Positions 11,145 through 25,634 are shown, counted from the first letter of the stretch. The stretch is DNA of 64,000 bases from Gordionus sp. m RMFG-2023 (GCF_954871325.1 NC_088776.1:25282508-25346507), one strand, 5' to 3'. The notes: generated from the sequence alone by a model not told the origin. Translations and numbers: made by a program.

Positions 11145-12517
11145 AAATTATGCATTTAAAAGTTGTTGCCTAAATGTAATGTCAACGGTTAAATAGAATA
11201 AGAGCGGAAATGGAATTGAAAGAGTAAGTTAAACTAGGCTAGAAGCAAACGATGCACATCAAAGAAATGCAAACGTTTTAACTCACGTATAAAATTCAAT
11301 AACCATATATGAGTTAAATATGGATTGCTATTATAAATGGTGAATTTGAATTATGCTTTTATTGCCTTATTTTTTTTTATTAACTGTCATATATTGAAAA
11401 ATCTTAATAAAAAGGTGAAGAGTTTTTTTCGAAAATTCATTTTTTAAATTTCATACTTACCAGTTTTAGAATCGATTCCTAGAAAAAATAAAACAAATAC
11501 ACATATTCAACTCACTTCGGTTTTAGGTTAGAGGATAATAGGGTGAAATATTAGTTTTTTTTAAATTTGTCATAGAAATCGATTTTAAACTTAGTAACTC
11601 TAATATTATTTAAAAAAATTCTAAATAAATACTTTTTGGCAATCACCTTTCCTATTTATTTTCTGTAAGTTGATGAGTCAAACATTAAATATTTCGTATT
11701 TTTTTCTAGGAAGAGATTTTAGAAATATTATTAACTTTCAAAGAAAATTATTTCGCAATCTACCTTTAATTTTTCGGTTAGCTGAAGAGTCATAATATAA
11801 TATTTTTTATAATTTATTTATAAATCGATTCTAAACTTAGTAATAACTATAAAAAAAAGTAATTCTATTTAACAATCTACTTTTTCTAGTTCTTCAGTTA
11901 CGGTTGTTGACGAGTCAAATACATATTTTAAACTTAAGATTAACTATAACAAATATTTCCAAAAAGAAAACTCTTTAACCATCTCTTCCAGTTTTTTACT
12001 TAGGTGACAGGTTTTTTAAAATACTTTTCTATAAATAGTTACTAAATTTCGTAAAAATGTGAACAAAACTATAGAAATCTGCCTTTTCTAGTTTTTCGAG
12101 AAATTGACAAGTCAAATATAATTTTTTCCCATAAATCTAATATAAATTCAACCTTTACTACAAATATTTTTTTAAATAAATTTTCAAAGAAAACGAATTT
12201 AAGTGCTACTTTTTTTAAATTACATTTTGTTTCTGCCCATGTTTTCCTCATAAGAAATTATTGATGAATAAAAAAAATTTGATTGCTAGATTATTTTATA
12301 TATCGTTTCAAGCGATGTTGGTAAAAATTATATAAAAAGGAATAGGTATATTGTCTTATTAACACTTATGCAATGTTTGCATTAACGGATGAATCAATAG
12401 TACGTATTATGGCAGGATTTCTAGAATGCCTGTGATATAATATTGGTTATGGTCTAATTTTGGGTATTTATTTTACAAGAAATATCTTGTACTTACATTG
12501 GAATTCATTTAAAATTT
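11145..12517. other. AT-rich stretch with repeated short motifs, no gene
   Basis: Blocks around 11440-12130 share loosely repeated wording (tttttcta, gaatcgattt, gttgatgagtcaaa) at roughly 110-140-bp spacing, suggesting an old degenerate tandem array. No coding potential seen. Confidence 0.35.
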
Positions 12518-12739
12518 TAGTGTTGTTAAACGGATCGACTTGAGCCGATTTTTAAAAACGACTAATCAATATTTTTGTCGAAAAATATTGCCTAAACCTG
12601 ATTTCATTAATCGATGTATGCCCAAATCTTTGTGCCATCTATGACTAAAATCTTTAGACTTGCATAATATTTTTATGGGTAAAATATTGAGATAGCCGTT
12701 TTTAAAAATCAGCTCAAATCGTGCCATTTAACAACACTA
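12518..12739. mobile_element. Palindromic MITE, TAGTGTTGTTAAA family, copy 1
   Basis: Left end TAGTGTTGTTAAACGGATCG is matched by inverted TAGTGTTGTTAAATGGCACG at the right end, and the arms continue with GCCGATTTTTAAAAACG-like sequence, so about 75 bp at each end pair. The flanks share AAATTT but I cannot fix a TSD. Relatives: 34069-34277 and half a copy at 57229-57297. Confidence 0.55.
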
Positions 12740-12805
12740 TAAATTTAATTGAATTAAAAGAATAAACCTTAACTTAAAAAATGTAATTTAATGATATAAA
12801 TATAC

Positions 12806-13069
12806 CAGACCTGCAGGCCCGGCCCTAAGGCCAGCCCAGGTACACAGGCCGGGCCGAATTTTAATTTTTTTAAATATACCCGAGCCGGGCCTAAAATTTT
12901 TTTAAAAGAGGCGAGGCGTTTATTTTAAAACAAAATTATTTAAATTGCCATTATTAGCCATAAAAATTAAAAATAAATAGAATATATTTCAAAAAAAATC
13001 CGGTGCAGGCCTTAATTTAAAAAAAAAATCCGGGTCGGGCTATGCAAATGGTACCTCTGCAGGTCTCTG
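12806..13069. mobile_element. hAT-type MITE, CAGAGACCTGCAGAGG family, copy 1
   Basis: Ends CAGACCTGCAGG (12806) and inverted CAGAGACCTGCAGAGGTACC (ending 13069). Flanks AAATATAC and AAATATAT agree at 7 of 8. GCCCGGCC-type arms make it an island of G+C in AT-rich DNA. Non-coding; 264 bp. Confidence 0.7.
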
Positions 13070-15254
13070 AAATATATATTTCTAATTATTTAATATTTAC
13101 GAAGATTGTATTTGTCTCAACTTATATTAAAGTGCATAAAATAAAAACAAGTGAATAAAAAATAAACAAATTACTTCTAAAAATAAAAGTGTTAATCTTG
13201 ATGTAATTTCTATATGAATTTCGTTCTGTTCGTATAGATTTCGCCTGATAAATAAATTAAATTTTTTATAGTAAAAAAACATCATTTTAAATATACATGA
13301 ATGATAAATGTTCAAGTTAATGGGAGTTGCTTATTTGTTAATGTCAGTGGCGTAGCAAAAGGACTCGCAGACTTTGCGGCGCGGGAAGGTATCAAGGTTC
13401 TTGAAAACTTAAGGACACCAAAAAAATATGTCAATTTTTTGAAAAATGATATTACCCACATCCTTAGTCAATTCAAGCTTATTTAATGTATGATAGGTGG
13501 GAAAGGTATAAAAATAATACTACCAAGCTCAGGACAATCATTCTAAATAAATGTAAATATACAATGCATAGAATTGTAGACGTGATAATAACATTATCGT
13601 GAGCCAATCTTGCTATACATGGGCACAATGATATTTATTATGTTAAAAACAATATTTTATAATTTTTTCTGTTTAATAAGTTAGCAATTATGATTAAATT
13701 CTTCAGAATTTATTAACTTTAAAAACATAAAAAAATTATATTTAAGCCAAATAATAGGAAAAAACTTATTTTCACAATTTCAAGTTCTATTAAAAGATAA
13801 TAATTGATTGAATTAGAGAAATTTATTTTATTCAATAAAGAAAATAAACCGACTGAAAAGAAAATAATGAACCCTTCTTTCAGAATTCATAACATCTTAT
13901 ATATTAAAAACTCTATAAAATTTAAATATTAATATTAATAAATGAAGTGCGCTAGGATACGAGGGAACTTTTAATATGAGTGGAATATACTCAATGATGC
14001 AGACAAAAATTAAACATAACCGTATAACTAACAAAATTTCAAAATGTTTTTTTGCATTTATGGGTTTATTAAAATGTTTTCAATCATATCTAAAAGTTCA
14101 TAAACTAATACTAAATAGAAATGTCTTATTTTATCCTATATCAAAAACAGCTATTCCATATTTTATTTTTTCGTAAAACACATATCTTTTTTTACAAGCG
14201 CGAATCAAAATCTTATTCATTGGCTGTTTCTAAAGTTATTTTATATAGCATTATGTCTTATATATAAATATTTTTATAAATCGTCATTTTAGAGCCGTAA
14301 AGTTATGAAGGATCTCAAATCGGGGCATGATAATTCAAAACTTCTTAGAATTGCCCACAGCTTAAAAATCGAAATATATTTTATGCCAACTGACTAAACA
14401 TGGAAATCCAAGATTAAAGATCTTCGATGCTTATAATATTTACATTATGGTTATAAATTTAAAACTAATGTATTCCCAAGAATGGCAACATCTTCCTAAA
14501 TACCAAATAGTGGAACTATGGTTTCTATAAACAACGCCGAACAAAAGAAATTTTTTAAAATTTGCAGGAACTTAAAAATGTCTTAATCTTAAATATTGTT
14601 ATCATTTTTATAATAATTTACCATATTTTATGTAAATAATTTGTTTTAATTAATTTGCGATTATTATTATGATAGTACTGTTAATAATGATAAGTTAGCT
14701 TAAAACTTAACATTTTACAAAAAATTACCTTCCACAAAATGTCTACTATAATGATATATTTTAAATCTTTTATAATAATTGTACACCACTAAAATTATTA
14801 GGGATAATTAATTTTTAACATTTTATAAATACAAGTAACTCGCAAAAAGTTTCAAAAATAACACAAAAACTGGTAACTAACATGCCCGATTTTCCATTGA
14901 CGATAACTAGGTATATAACATAATTAAATTCATTATAAGTGGGTATATAACACAATTACAATTATTCAAATAATATCATATTTAATATATAATCAATGTT
15001 AAAATTTGTTTTTTGTTTCTCCTGTAAATTTCAAAATGATAGTTAGACAGTTTTGCAGTGAAAACGATGTGTACACTGTGCTTAGCAACTTGAGCCTAGT
15101 ATTAAATACTACTACTAATAATATTAGTAAAATCAGAAACTTTTGTGATATTAAAGAATTTGAGATGGTCATCTAGACATGACGCGATATTTTCAGTTCG
15201 ATATAAACACACATCAATAATGAAAGTATACTAAAATTTTATAAAATAGCCAAG

Positions 15255-16716
15255 CAGGGATCCAAACCGAACAGCTAAAATGCATCTGAACCGGTTTGAG
15301 CTTCATGTTTTTATGCTTATAAAATAATGTGTAAGTTATTACTAGTATATTGGAATTTTTTAAATTATATTCGAATTGTTTCAAAAATTAATATCAATCA
15401 CTTTGATTGATAAGTGTCAGTCATAATTTTTATAAACTTTAGTATATTGCTATTTTACAACATATTTTAAGCTTTTAAATTATAATACCTAGAAAAATTA
15501 AATCCAATGTATAAATTATTTACATATAGTATTATAAATGACACATCAAAATGTAATATTATTAATTGTTATATAAATATGAAAAGCTATCATGGAGCAA
15601 ATCTTGAGCGACACATATAAAAAGACCACCCTCTAGAATTTGATAAAACTAACAAAATATCACAGCAAAAGGCTAATAAAATAAAAAAAGTTTATTTCAT
15701 TAAGCAAACAGATGATAGAAAAAACATTAAAAGAACAAACAATATCAGTAAAACTAAATAAATAAAATAATAATCGTTGTTTGTACTGAGTTGGTCACTT
15801 CTGATGGCAGATTCAAATTAATCGATGATAGCGGGTTTAAAAAAAATCTCGATCCTATATTAGAAGGCATGGGTAATATTAAAATTAATTATCAAAATAT
15901 TCAATCCAATGTTGCAGAACTAGCCTTAAGTATTCAGCAAAATATAATCAAAGAAATAAATGATAGGTTATTATCTCTAAAAATTGACTGTGTTACTCGT
16001 ATAGGCAGGTCCATTATTGGGATTAATCTTCAGTATATTCAAAAATTGCTCTGAGAACACTAGCAATGAAAGAAATGTTTGAACGACCCACTGCAGAAAT
16101 TTAAGACTCCTTTTAATAAAAGTATTAAATGATTATGAAATGAAAACATCACAAATATACACTATAACAACTGACGATGGGGCAAATCTTATTAAGATCA
16201 TAAAATTATTTATGGAGGATAGTGATGATGACAATCAAATGTCTGAAAATGATGAAGAAGAACATTACAAACTGATATCATACTGGCAGTTCCGGCTACC
16301 CAATTTAGTGTGAAAAGATGTTTTTTACCAATTAAAATTTCCTTATAGATTTAATTTGAGTGAGACGAATCTTGAAAATATATTCATTGTGTGGCTTAAT
16401 ATAAATTTTTAAGTAACTAAAGTTCAATATTGTTCATATTAAAATAAATCATTGATATTTATTTGTTACATTTATAAATTAAATATTTATAATCAATTAT
16501 AAAAATGAAGGTTTCATGTATATGTTTTTTATTTTAATAATGAAAAAAAAAATCTTCCCTATGCATAATTCGAATGTAAGTTTGAATACAAAAGTGCTCA
16601 AACCGGTTTTTAGAGGAACCGATATTTTTATTTTTTACGAACCGAACCGGAACTTTGAACCGTTATTTTTATCCGAACCTGAACCGAACCGATATTCGTT
16701 TCGGTTTGGAACCCTG
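15255..16716 (+). mobile_element. hAT element, CAGGGATCCAAACCGAA family, long copy
   Basis: The ends CAGGGATCCAAACCGAA and inverted CAGGGTTCCAAACCGAA differ at one base. Flanks TAGCCAAG and TAGTTAAG match at 6 of 8. Inside are transposase pieces on the plus strand. GAACCGGTTC-type arms are typical of this hAT group. It shares both ends and the last part of the transposase with the short copy at 56038-56838. Confidence 0.8.
15791..16350 (+). pseudogene. hAT transposase remnant
   Basis: The frame from 15791 reads FKLIDDSGFKKNLDPILEGM, then EINDRLLSLKIDCVTRIGR and SIIGINLQYI, typical of hAT transposases, which bring the element's own ends together and join them to new DNA. After a break near 16052 the sequence continues with MKEMFERPTAEI and an acidic stretch. 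It ends with the hAT dimerisation block ILAVPATQFSVKRCF near 16275-16320. Only about 190 codons remain against the 600 or so of a full transposase; frames shift and stops interrupt it, so it is dead. Confidence 0.7.
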
Positions 16717-16879
16717 TAGTTAAGAAAGCCAGGAAGCAAAATGTATTAGAAATAAAGTGGATTGCATTTATATTTCTCAAATATTATAGCATAATATCTA
16801 TAATCTTCGAATATAACTTTGTCAAGGTGAAAGTTTGCAAAGTGGAATGATATTATCTTTAATCATATTGATGGATTCA

Positions 16880-17215
16880 TTTAATTTTCTTCCTTAGTAT
16901 CTCATAAATTTGTCGAAAGAAACATTATATGATTATGTAGAGCGAATAAACATATATAACAAAGATTTAAACGGTTCATTTCCAAATGAACTTTATAATT
17001 TCCGTTCGACATTATATAAAGAAATCAAAAAATTTTAAACAGTGCAAGATTTAGCAAAGTTTATATTGATCGAAAATACATAAATACTGCCAAGCTTTTA
17101 TAATGTTAGCACCGTCTGTCTTCTGTCTCTGATAACACCGGTGGCAACACAGATAGTCAAAATTAATCTTCGAAGTTCAATCTTATCTGTCAACAATTTT
17201 GAACCAACTTCAAAA
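16880..17215 (+). pseudogene. Possible transposase remnant of the outer hAT element
   Basis: An open stretch after TTCCTTAG reads NLSKETLYDYVERINIYNKD then FPNELYNFRSTLYKEIKKF. Near 17090 comes LPSFYNV, then TPVATQIVKINLRSSILS, which loosely recalls the hAT C-terminal block (LPVxxAxxERSFSKLKxIKxxLRSxM). The similarity is faint; a decayed host exon is the alternative. Confidence 0.3.
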
Positions 17216-17525
17216 TATCAAAAAAAAAAAATTTCTTAAATTTATAAAAATATCTATAAATATAATCTCCCTCATTACTTTTATATATTTTATACTATTG
17301 CTTGATTAATTATATATATTTACAATGTTTTAAATTTGTTAAAATAAAGTTAAATTTCTATGTAAATTGTGTCTTACTTTTAATTAATAAAATACGTTAT
17401 ATGGAAAAATTAATAATTAAGAAAAGAGCCCCAAAAACAATTTTTCGACAGGGCCCATATGAAGGTTGTTACGCCACTGGTCAACGTTATGATATTATAT
17501 ATACATCAATATTAAAGGTTAATTA

Positions 17526-20500
17526 ACCTTTTACATCTTTCATCCAAGCTCAGGATTTGCATTTTGTAAAAATTTGAACACAGCATACCTTCTTCAATTC
17601 CTCTGCAAAATATACGAATTAAATTACAGTTGAAAATTAAAAATTTTCATAAAACAAAATTAATGAAAGAGATATAAAAACTTCAATTGTTCAAAATCTT
17701 TTTCTTCGGTTAACCAGACATATTTGATCTTTTTATTGATAAAAAAACGAATCGTAGGTTGCTTCAAAATTTTTACCTGGGTTAAGGATTTGTATTTTTT
17801 ATTAAAAATTAATGAATAATCAAAATTAAAATATATTAATTATTCTAACGAGAATTGTTTTTGCTCTATGGAATTAATAAAAAAGTTATATGATTTATAT
17901 AGCATATTTTGAATCATGCGCAAACAGAAGTTCGAGACTGACATAACCCGAAAATTTGAGTTGCGCTGAAAGTGATTAGCATAAATTAAGTGATATACCA
18001 TTAATTAATTTATATAATAACATATGTCAAAGCTAAGGTGCAAAATTATCCAGTTTGCAACCTATTTTACTGATCGAAGATGGTATAAATAAAGGCTGCC
18101 ACAGAGTTATTTCCATTTGACGTATACTCGTATTAATTATTTCGATTGACTTACTGAAATTCATTTTGTCCTTACTGACAAGAGTGATATAAAACAAGTT
18201 ATACTAGATCAGATAAACTTGAACAGTTTGCCCAAATACTATAAACATAACAAATAAAAGGCTAAGACAGCAGCGAAAAACATTAGATACTAAAAACAAA
18301 TAAATTATACTTGGCTAAAAGGACAAAGGAGTTAAAAACCAATGAAACAAAATATCAGACAGACTTTAATAATAAATACTATGTAAACGATCTCCATGTG
18401 ACAATAATCTTGCTAATAATTGAAGAAATTATTAATAAATAAGCAAAAATCCAAGAAAACGAAAATGTTAAATTAATAAATTCTGCAAACATTATATCAA
18501 AGAAAAACCCTGTTTACTCCTCGAGATTTACATTATATCGATGCAATTATAGCGACAGATAGAACTATAACTCAAATACCATGTGTTAAATAACAATAAT
18601 CTTAGAGATTTTTCAGGTTATGCCAAAATTTCCAAACCAATGAGCAATATAATATACAAATAAATGACCAGAGTTTAAACAGCGAAGGATACCAGGGAAC
18701 TGGGAGCGCTTTTGGCATGTCTAGCACCTCTAATAGGAGGAATATCTTGAAAAAGTTTTATACATCTGTCAATATGATCGGTTTTCTTTTTCGAACCATT
18801 GCTACTATTGGTTATTATTCCTTAAGTAGATTTCTAGAAGAAACGTCATCAGTGTAGGTTTTACACTTTTTAGTGTATTATTATTAAACAATAATGAATT
18901 GATTCCAATAATTTTTCAACTGCCGCTCTAATTGAAACAATTTCATGTAGATATCTGGGTGTAAAGCGGGTCTTCTGAAAAGTCGAATTATACTCATTTG
19001 GGATATCTCAGAGTCTTTTAATCATTAAACTATTATTTTAACTAGAGATGATATTTTTAGAGCGTGTTTCTCGAAACGATTTTTCTAACTCTTTGTATGA
19101 ATTTGTAACTGTTTGTATAGTATCAATATCTCTAGATCTATAATATGGCAGTAGCTATTTATTTTTCGATTTCCTTCTTTATATGATTCATAGCTAATTA
19201 ATGAAACCGTCTTTCAATCTTTCCGATAGTTATGACCGGAGAAATAACAAATTAGGAAAAGGTTAAAAATTTTTAAAATTATTTAAGAGCAATATTATAA
19301 TAGTGGCTAGAAATATCATTTTTCCGTCTCATTAAATTTAATGTGGTTGTTTTTTTAAAGAATCACGTGATAGTTTTTAATCTTACCAAAATTCTAAAAT
19401 GGCTGAATGAAAATAAATGTTTCAAAGTTTTCTATATATGTAAAAGGTTAATGCCCAAAAAGCTACTCTAATATCTAAAAAAATCTAAATTTAAATATAA
19501 TATGAAGACATTAAGGTGATCGTTTTTTATTGAGGCAGATAAATATATTATATATGTAATTGGTAACTATCAAGAACAGAAACTTTTTTAAAGATATGGC
19601 TTTAAAAAAATAGGTCTATATAGATATTTATTCATAATGGCCATGAGGAAATATATAAACAAATTTTAAATTTTTTTAAAGTAAAGTTCTTATTTTTTAC
19701 CAAAGTAGGCGTAAAGTATTGATAATTTTCATCGAACAAATAATTATGATTTGCTTCTTCTGAAGTTTGTTTTAAATGTAGATTTTCTTTTTCCTCGGAT
19801 AATACCATCATTTGCTCATCGCTGTCATGTTTTTTTAATTTTGCCGTGTCCTTGTAATCAACTGTTGTTTTAATATTCAGACTATTGGCGACCCTAAATT
19901 TTAATTATAAATATTATATAGGTATAATATTTAATTACATATTTATTATAGTAATAAAGATAATAAAATGTAAAAGGTGGTCTGTAAAATATAAAGTTTA
20001 CTGCTGCCCCATCATTTCAATCAACCATTAAAAATTATAACATACAGGATCTAACGCATACACTCCAAGCCAATTATAATATTAATCCCTAACAGAAATA
20101 AGAATATCCAAACTAGCAAGAAAAAAAAAGGAAATCCAAGTTATTGAGAAATAAATTAACGAAAAAAAAGGAATTCAAATCATCTCAAATCTAGCATAAA
20201 AAAAGACACTCTAATAACACAAAGGAAATCCAAATTAAAAATAGCACTAAAGGTTTAAAATTAGCATACTCCTTAGCCGTACATTTATTTATCCCCCCCC
20301 CCCAACACTTCCTTTAATGTTATTTTAATGAGGACATCTTCACAAATCGCTACCCCTCTTTAATTTCCATGGCAATCTTGCGTTCAAATTATTAATATAT
20401 ATTTTTTTATTTGATTATGCGAAATACCCTCTAATATAAATCAAATCTAATCTCGAAATAGTATGATATAAGCATCCCCTCGGATAATTTTTGAATTATT

Positions 20501-21743
20501 AACAAATAGTAGAGAAAAGGTTTGCGAAATTGTAAAAAAGGGTAAAAATTCTCAAACAAATGATTCTACATGCAAAAAGGAAGACATTTAGTGACAACTA
20601 GGATAGATCCTTATACGACTTAGTAGATACCCAAGTGGTACAATTATTTTACTGTTTCATACCCACTTTTATCAATTCATTTGTCCTCACCTCACCGGTG
20701 GCCTAATCCTTTTCAATTGAACACTTATTATCTAACTATTTCATATATTGAATTCCTCACCATTTTTTTTATTTCATCATTTTGAAAAATTGTCCCAACA
20801 AATATTAAAACCTATGTCATATGTCCTAATTTCTCATTTTTCATAATTCATCTTTAATTTTAATTCTTATACTATTTTATTTTGTCGGCACATATCTTGA
20901 AATTTTTTTTCAAGTCTACAATTATTTAATTAAAATTATTTATTTTTAGCTTGTTAAATTGAATTTCAATTTTTATAATTCTGTTGAATTAATTTCATTT
21001 TACTATAATTTTACATTTTAGATCATTATTTTTTTTTACCAAGATAGTTAGAAACTATCAAATTCTTTCAATTGCTATTCAACAATCTCGCAATATTTTA
21101 GATTAATAAGCCAATAGCACTATTTTTCCCTCCTTTATTGATTCTGGCCCTCATATAACCCTCTTGAGTGTAAAGAATAATGCCCCACAAGAAGCTTTTG
21201 ATACCTCAATGAAAGCGCTGCTGAATAGCATTTATATAATTTTATGTAATATGACATTTTTTCATGTATAATATTAATAATTATATTAAAATCTTATATA
21301 TTTCTTTTCACTACTATAACAAACTCTCCTAGCACTCCTCTCCTCATTCCTGTTGCGTTTTCAGCAAATGAGTTCCCAACTCCTTCCGAGCCGCACCGTC
21401 GAAAATCAACTCAACCACGAGAATAATTCTGCAGCTTCTTGTATATTGACATCTGCTAATTTCTTCCCTAAATCTATCAAAAATTGCCTATTTTCTTATA
21501 TATCCTTGAATACTTTACAGTCAAAATAAGTTGTATAAAATTGAGAGATTTCATATTAGATATGAAATTATATATGTAAAAAAAAATATTGCATTTAATT
21601 TTTATTTGATTATACTTATCTAATCTTTTGATCATAATATCTTCCACGAAATATTGCCCATATTGATCCTATTTAAAAAAAATTTTAAAAATCTAGTTTT
21701 TAATTTTATTAAGTGTAAAGTCGAGTTAGTTTTTTCAAACAGC
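17526..21743. other. Long AT-rich stretch, no gene seen
   Basis: Nothing supported as coding. A slightly richer patch near 18665-18740 and a C-run at 20293-20303 stand out. Another G+C-richer patch at 21340-21440 has no recognisable product. Confidence 0.45.
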
Positions 21744-22045
21744 GTGTTTTCAACTTTAAATCATTTATAGAATAATTTTTAAATTTTTTAAGTCTACTTT
21801 TGAAGGAAATATAATCCAACATATGTGGAATTATGAATTAGACCATTTTGACATAACCATCTTTAGTTAAGGTTAATTAATTTTTCCCATAGATTCATAT
21901 AAATTTTAAATGGCTCAAAGGCTCCTTACAAATTTTGAAATTCATAGAGTATGTATTCTATATATGCTGGAATACATTTCAGCCAAAATTAGACTTTTTC
22001 AAATAAGCGCTCAATAAATGATTTAAGTTAAAAAAATAACACATT
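21744..22045. mobile_element. Palindromic MITE, AATGTGTT family, copy 1
   Basis: The right arm read inverted (AATGTGTTATTTTTTTAAC, then AAATCATTTATTGAGCGC, then GAAATGTATTCCAGCAT) matches a more decayed left arm (TTCAACTTTAAATCATTTAT). Copy 2 is at 29290-29648 and a half copy near 55040-55150. Non-coding. Confidence 0.5.
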
Positions 22046-22553
22046 GGTGGATAAAATAATAGTAAAATCTTAAATTTGTAATTAAATATTATTTATCAGA
22101 ATAACAAAATTAAATAAGACTAATCAATTTTTATTCTGATTTCTTAATTATACAGAAACATTTTTAGATACTTACAAACTTTGAGGTTTTAAAAGTGGGA
22201 GAGAGAACGAAAAATAAATTATTTATTTATTTAACTTATATCTAGAAATAATATTCTTGTCACGCTATTAAATATTAATATAGATATTATTAATCGGTAG
22301 GTAGAAACTAAAATAATTGAGCAAGAATAAGAATAGGTCAATTCAAACTAACATAATTGGAATAATATTTATGGACTCATTTATTCTATAATCTAAAAAT
22401 TCGATAAATTTTAAAGGGTTAGTACATTATATGAAATTTAATTTGATGATGGAGGCACTTTAATTCACATTTATAGATGGATCTGATTTTAGATATAGAT
22501 ATTTAATTTTAATAGAATTGAAATTACTTAGCGTTAAGACACTAACTTAATAT

Positions 22554-22790
22554 CAAAGACTTGCAAAGCTACCAATTGCACGGCCCGGCTAGGATTTTTT
22601 TAAAAGAATCTTTAGGACCGGCCCTATTCAAAAAAATTGCCTCGACCCGGATTTTATATTTTGGATATTTTTGAAATATATTTTATTTATTTTTAACTTT
22701 TATAGCTAATAATGGAGATTAAAAATATATTGCCGTCCGGTCTGGGCATTTTTTTTAAAAAAAATTTCAGACCCAGCCTGCAGGTCTCTG
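22554..22790. mobile_element. hAT-type MITE, CAGAGACCTGCAGAGG family, copy 2
   Basis: Left end CAAAGACTTGCAAAGCTACC, inverted right end CAGAGACCTGCAGGCTGGG. Flanks CTTAATAT and CTTTATAT match at 7 of 8. G+C-rich arms (CACGGCCCGGC). 237 bp, non-coding. Confidence 0.65.
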
Positions 22791-25634
22791 CTTTATATGT
22801 TAAATCATAGAGTCAGTTATATATTCATAAAAACTATAATTTAAATTTAATTAAATGTACTTGGAGCAATATTTTTGTGCACCTATCTAAAGGGCAAATG
22901 TTGTGAGTCCACTTTAAAAACCATTGATGTTTCCAATGAAATATCAATCTTAATAAACCAACAGTTAATAATATACATACCCATGTCATAAATTGCTTAG
23001 GCCGTGATAATTCGTACCCGCAACCAATCTAAGCATTTATTTAAATAACATATAATCCATGTAATTAATGCATTTGGTAAAGATATATTATAGCATAAAA
23101 ATTATTATAAAATAAAAACTATTATATTAGATGTCTAAACTAGTTTGTTTTCTTTTTCGATATTTTTATATCTAAACTAATGACATTAATACTAATATAG
23201 ACTGACATTTCATTTATTAAATATGTATATGCAGTGAAGTGAGCCATAGTCAATGTCATTGACTGTAGTAGATGCCATCGAAAGTAATTTCGTCATGCCT
23301 TCCATATTTTGTCTAAATAACTTTCAATGACGGACTTCAATATATGTTACACTTATGTATGAATTGTCAATCTTGGCTAGTAATAATAACTCTAAATTCA
23401 AACTCTCAGATAAAATAATATAATGGAGAAGAAAACTAGGGTGACCAGTCAGTCAACATGGCCACTTATCTCTGGTCTTACCAAATTATAAACAATAATT
23501 TTTTGAAATAATAAGCATAAGTTTATAATTTTTTTTAAAATATTCACTATAATTGAAATTTTTCAGACAAAAACATTTTAAGGTCTATACTAAATTATTT
23601 TTAAAAAATGTAACCAGGTAAAAGTCCTGATGTGTGCCCACACCCCTCTATTCTAAAACCATCCAATAAAATGTATGAGGACAAAAGCCGTCTAAAATCC
23701 CACCCCCTCACCATAAGCCTATGCTTTGTACTATATTTTTAAAAATATATTGTATATTTTTTCTCATGAAAAATTATAATTTAAAAAAATATATAATTAC
23801 ATAAATTTCAATCTGATATCTATGAAGAATTAAGAAGAACTAATTATTCTATTACATCTTGTGACAGGAGTTGAAATATTTTATACTATCTCAAATTGCA
23901 ATATAATACATTATTAATTGAAAATTTATACTTTTTGTATAATTTAAATAGAAATATAAAAGAATATGTTCTTTCACCCTGCAATATTCATAAAGATAGG
24001 CAAAGTGGTTTTTAGTTTCTTGAAGGGAAATAAAAAGCACAAAATTATGCCCAAAATAGAGGTGATAGCTTTTCGTGCAAAAGTGATTTGCATACTTAAA
24101 GGTGAAATTTTATTTACTATCGAAAGAAGACTACAAGTTTTTTATTCATAATATATGTGTTTATTCGTTATATTTTTTACAATTTACGATTCTTGAAAAA
24201 ATAAAACCACCACCAGCAAAAATTCCATAACCGAATTAATTTTTTTTCTCTTCAAAATAATATATTAATACATCCTTTTTCAATAAAAATTTTATATCTT
24301 TGTTAAAACTAAAATGTAACAAATAAATAGGGGAAAATATAAACAAGAACAAAAGTTTCAAATATTTCAGGTTTTTTTTGTTGCTAAGCCTTAAGCAATT
24401 AATTAATGGGATAAGTTGGATTTAATAAACAATTTATTATTATTTATCAATATTTTTTGTGCTAGCATGACATAATCGTTATAAGATTAAAATGTCATTT
24501 AAAAAAAAATTATGATGAATGCCTATAATGACTTTAAACCAGCTTAATCAATTCTAGACTTGGTCGGAATACTTTAATTTGTAACATACTTAGGTCATTA
24601 TTTATCAAGCTAATATACTTAGTTTTAATTAACAATTTTTGATTTCAAAATAGTTTAGGATTTTTCAATATTAATTCAATTTTAATTTTAAAAAAAACTT
24701 ATAAATTATGAGGAATTGAAAAAAAAAACATTAATCAGACTCTTAATGATTATAGAAATATTACTTTTTTTAATTTCAATTTTTATCATATAAATTATTT
24801 TTCATGATTCTACCGCAACTACAATATTATTTTATTTTATCATAAATTTTTTACTCACGCGAAATATAAAGTCATGAGATGAGATAATTTCTTTCGATTC
24901 CTTTTAAAAATTTTTGCCTAAAAGATGTTAGAATTTTAAAAATTTCAAGCTTAAACCGGAGACCCCGGTCCCTATAATACATACTAGAACATATTGTTTT
25001 ACTATTCCAAAATGTATACCTAATAGTTAAAACATCTGTACAAAAATTATGTATTCAATTAATATCTACATTTAAATATGATATTATATAAAATAAAATG
25101 AAAATGTTATGTGTATGTGTATTAAACATTCTTAACAATAATAATGAATGGTTCAGAAAGAATGATTTTTTTCTAATCCAAAATTCGTGATAACGTTAAA
25201 AAGGGGATTTCAAATTCAAGTTGAATACTTGATTAAAATAATTATAAACGTCATATTTTATACTATAAATAATAAATATACATGATTTAAAAGCGGAAAA
25301 GGAATTTATAAGGTTGTATTCTATTTAGATTTAAATTGGAAATGGAAATGGGAAAATTGTTCTGGATGAGAGAAGGGTTATAAAATATCTATTTAATTTT
25401 TCATAGCGAAGGAAAGAGCATTGTATAGGTTTTACTTAGTTTTAGCAGTTATCATAGATGGAATCTATAAAAAATAATATTTTATACTTTTTTTCAAAAT
25501 TAAATATTTAGGAGAAAAGTTTTCAGAATTAAATTTTATGAAATTTACAGGATATTTTCCACAATATTTTAGCTATCGATTGGACCTATTTCAGGATTTT
25601 TAACCTATCTAGAAGAATGACTAGAATTATTTAA
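22791..25634. other. AT-rich stretch, no gene assigned
   Basis: TAGGGTGACCAGTC near 23438 is a known style of DNA-transposon terminus, but no inverted partner was found. The open frame at 23966-24151 shows no recognisable protein. Confidence 0.4.

Larger units (their letters stand above)
13345..17479. mobile_element. Probable hAT element enclosing a second hAT element
   Basis: The left end CAGTGGCGTAGC (13345) matches inverted CAGTGGCGTAAC (ending 17479), a classic hAT-like terminus. Flanks GTTAATGT (13337-13344) and GTCAACGT (17480-17487) match at 6 of 8, both differences being C/T. The 4.1-kb interval holds the hAT element 15255-16716. Without it the outer element would be about 2.7 kb, a normal hAT size. 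Weak transposase-like sequence lies at 16880-17215. The pairing rests on short ends, so two unrelated ends remain possible. Confidence 0.45.

Noticed and set aside
18665-18800. G+C-richer patch with open frames
   Set aside because: Frames are short and give no consistent similarity; could not be supported as gene or named element.
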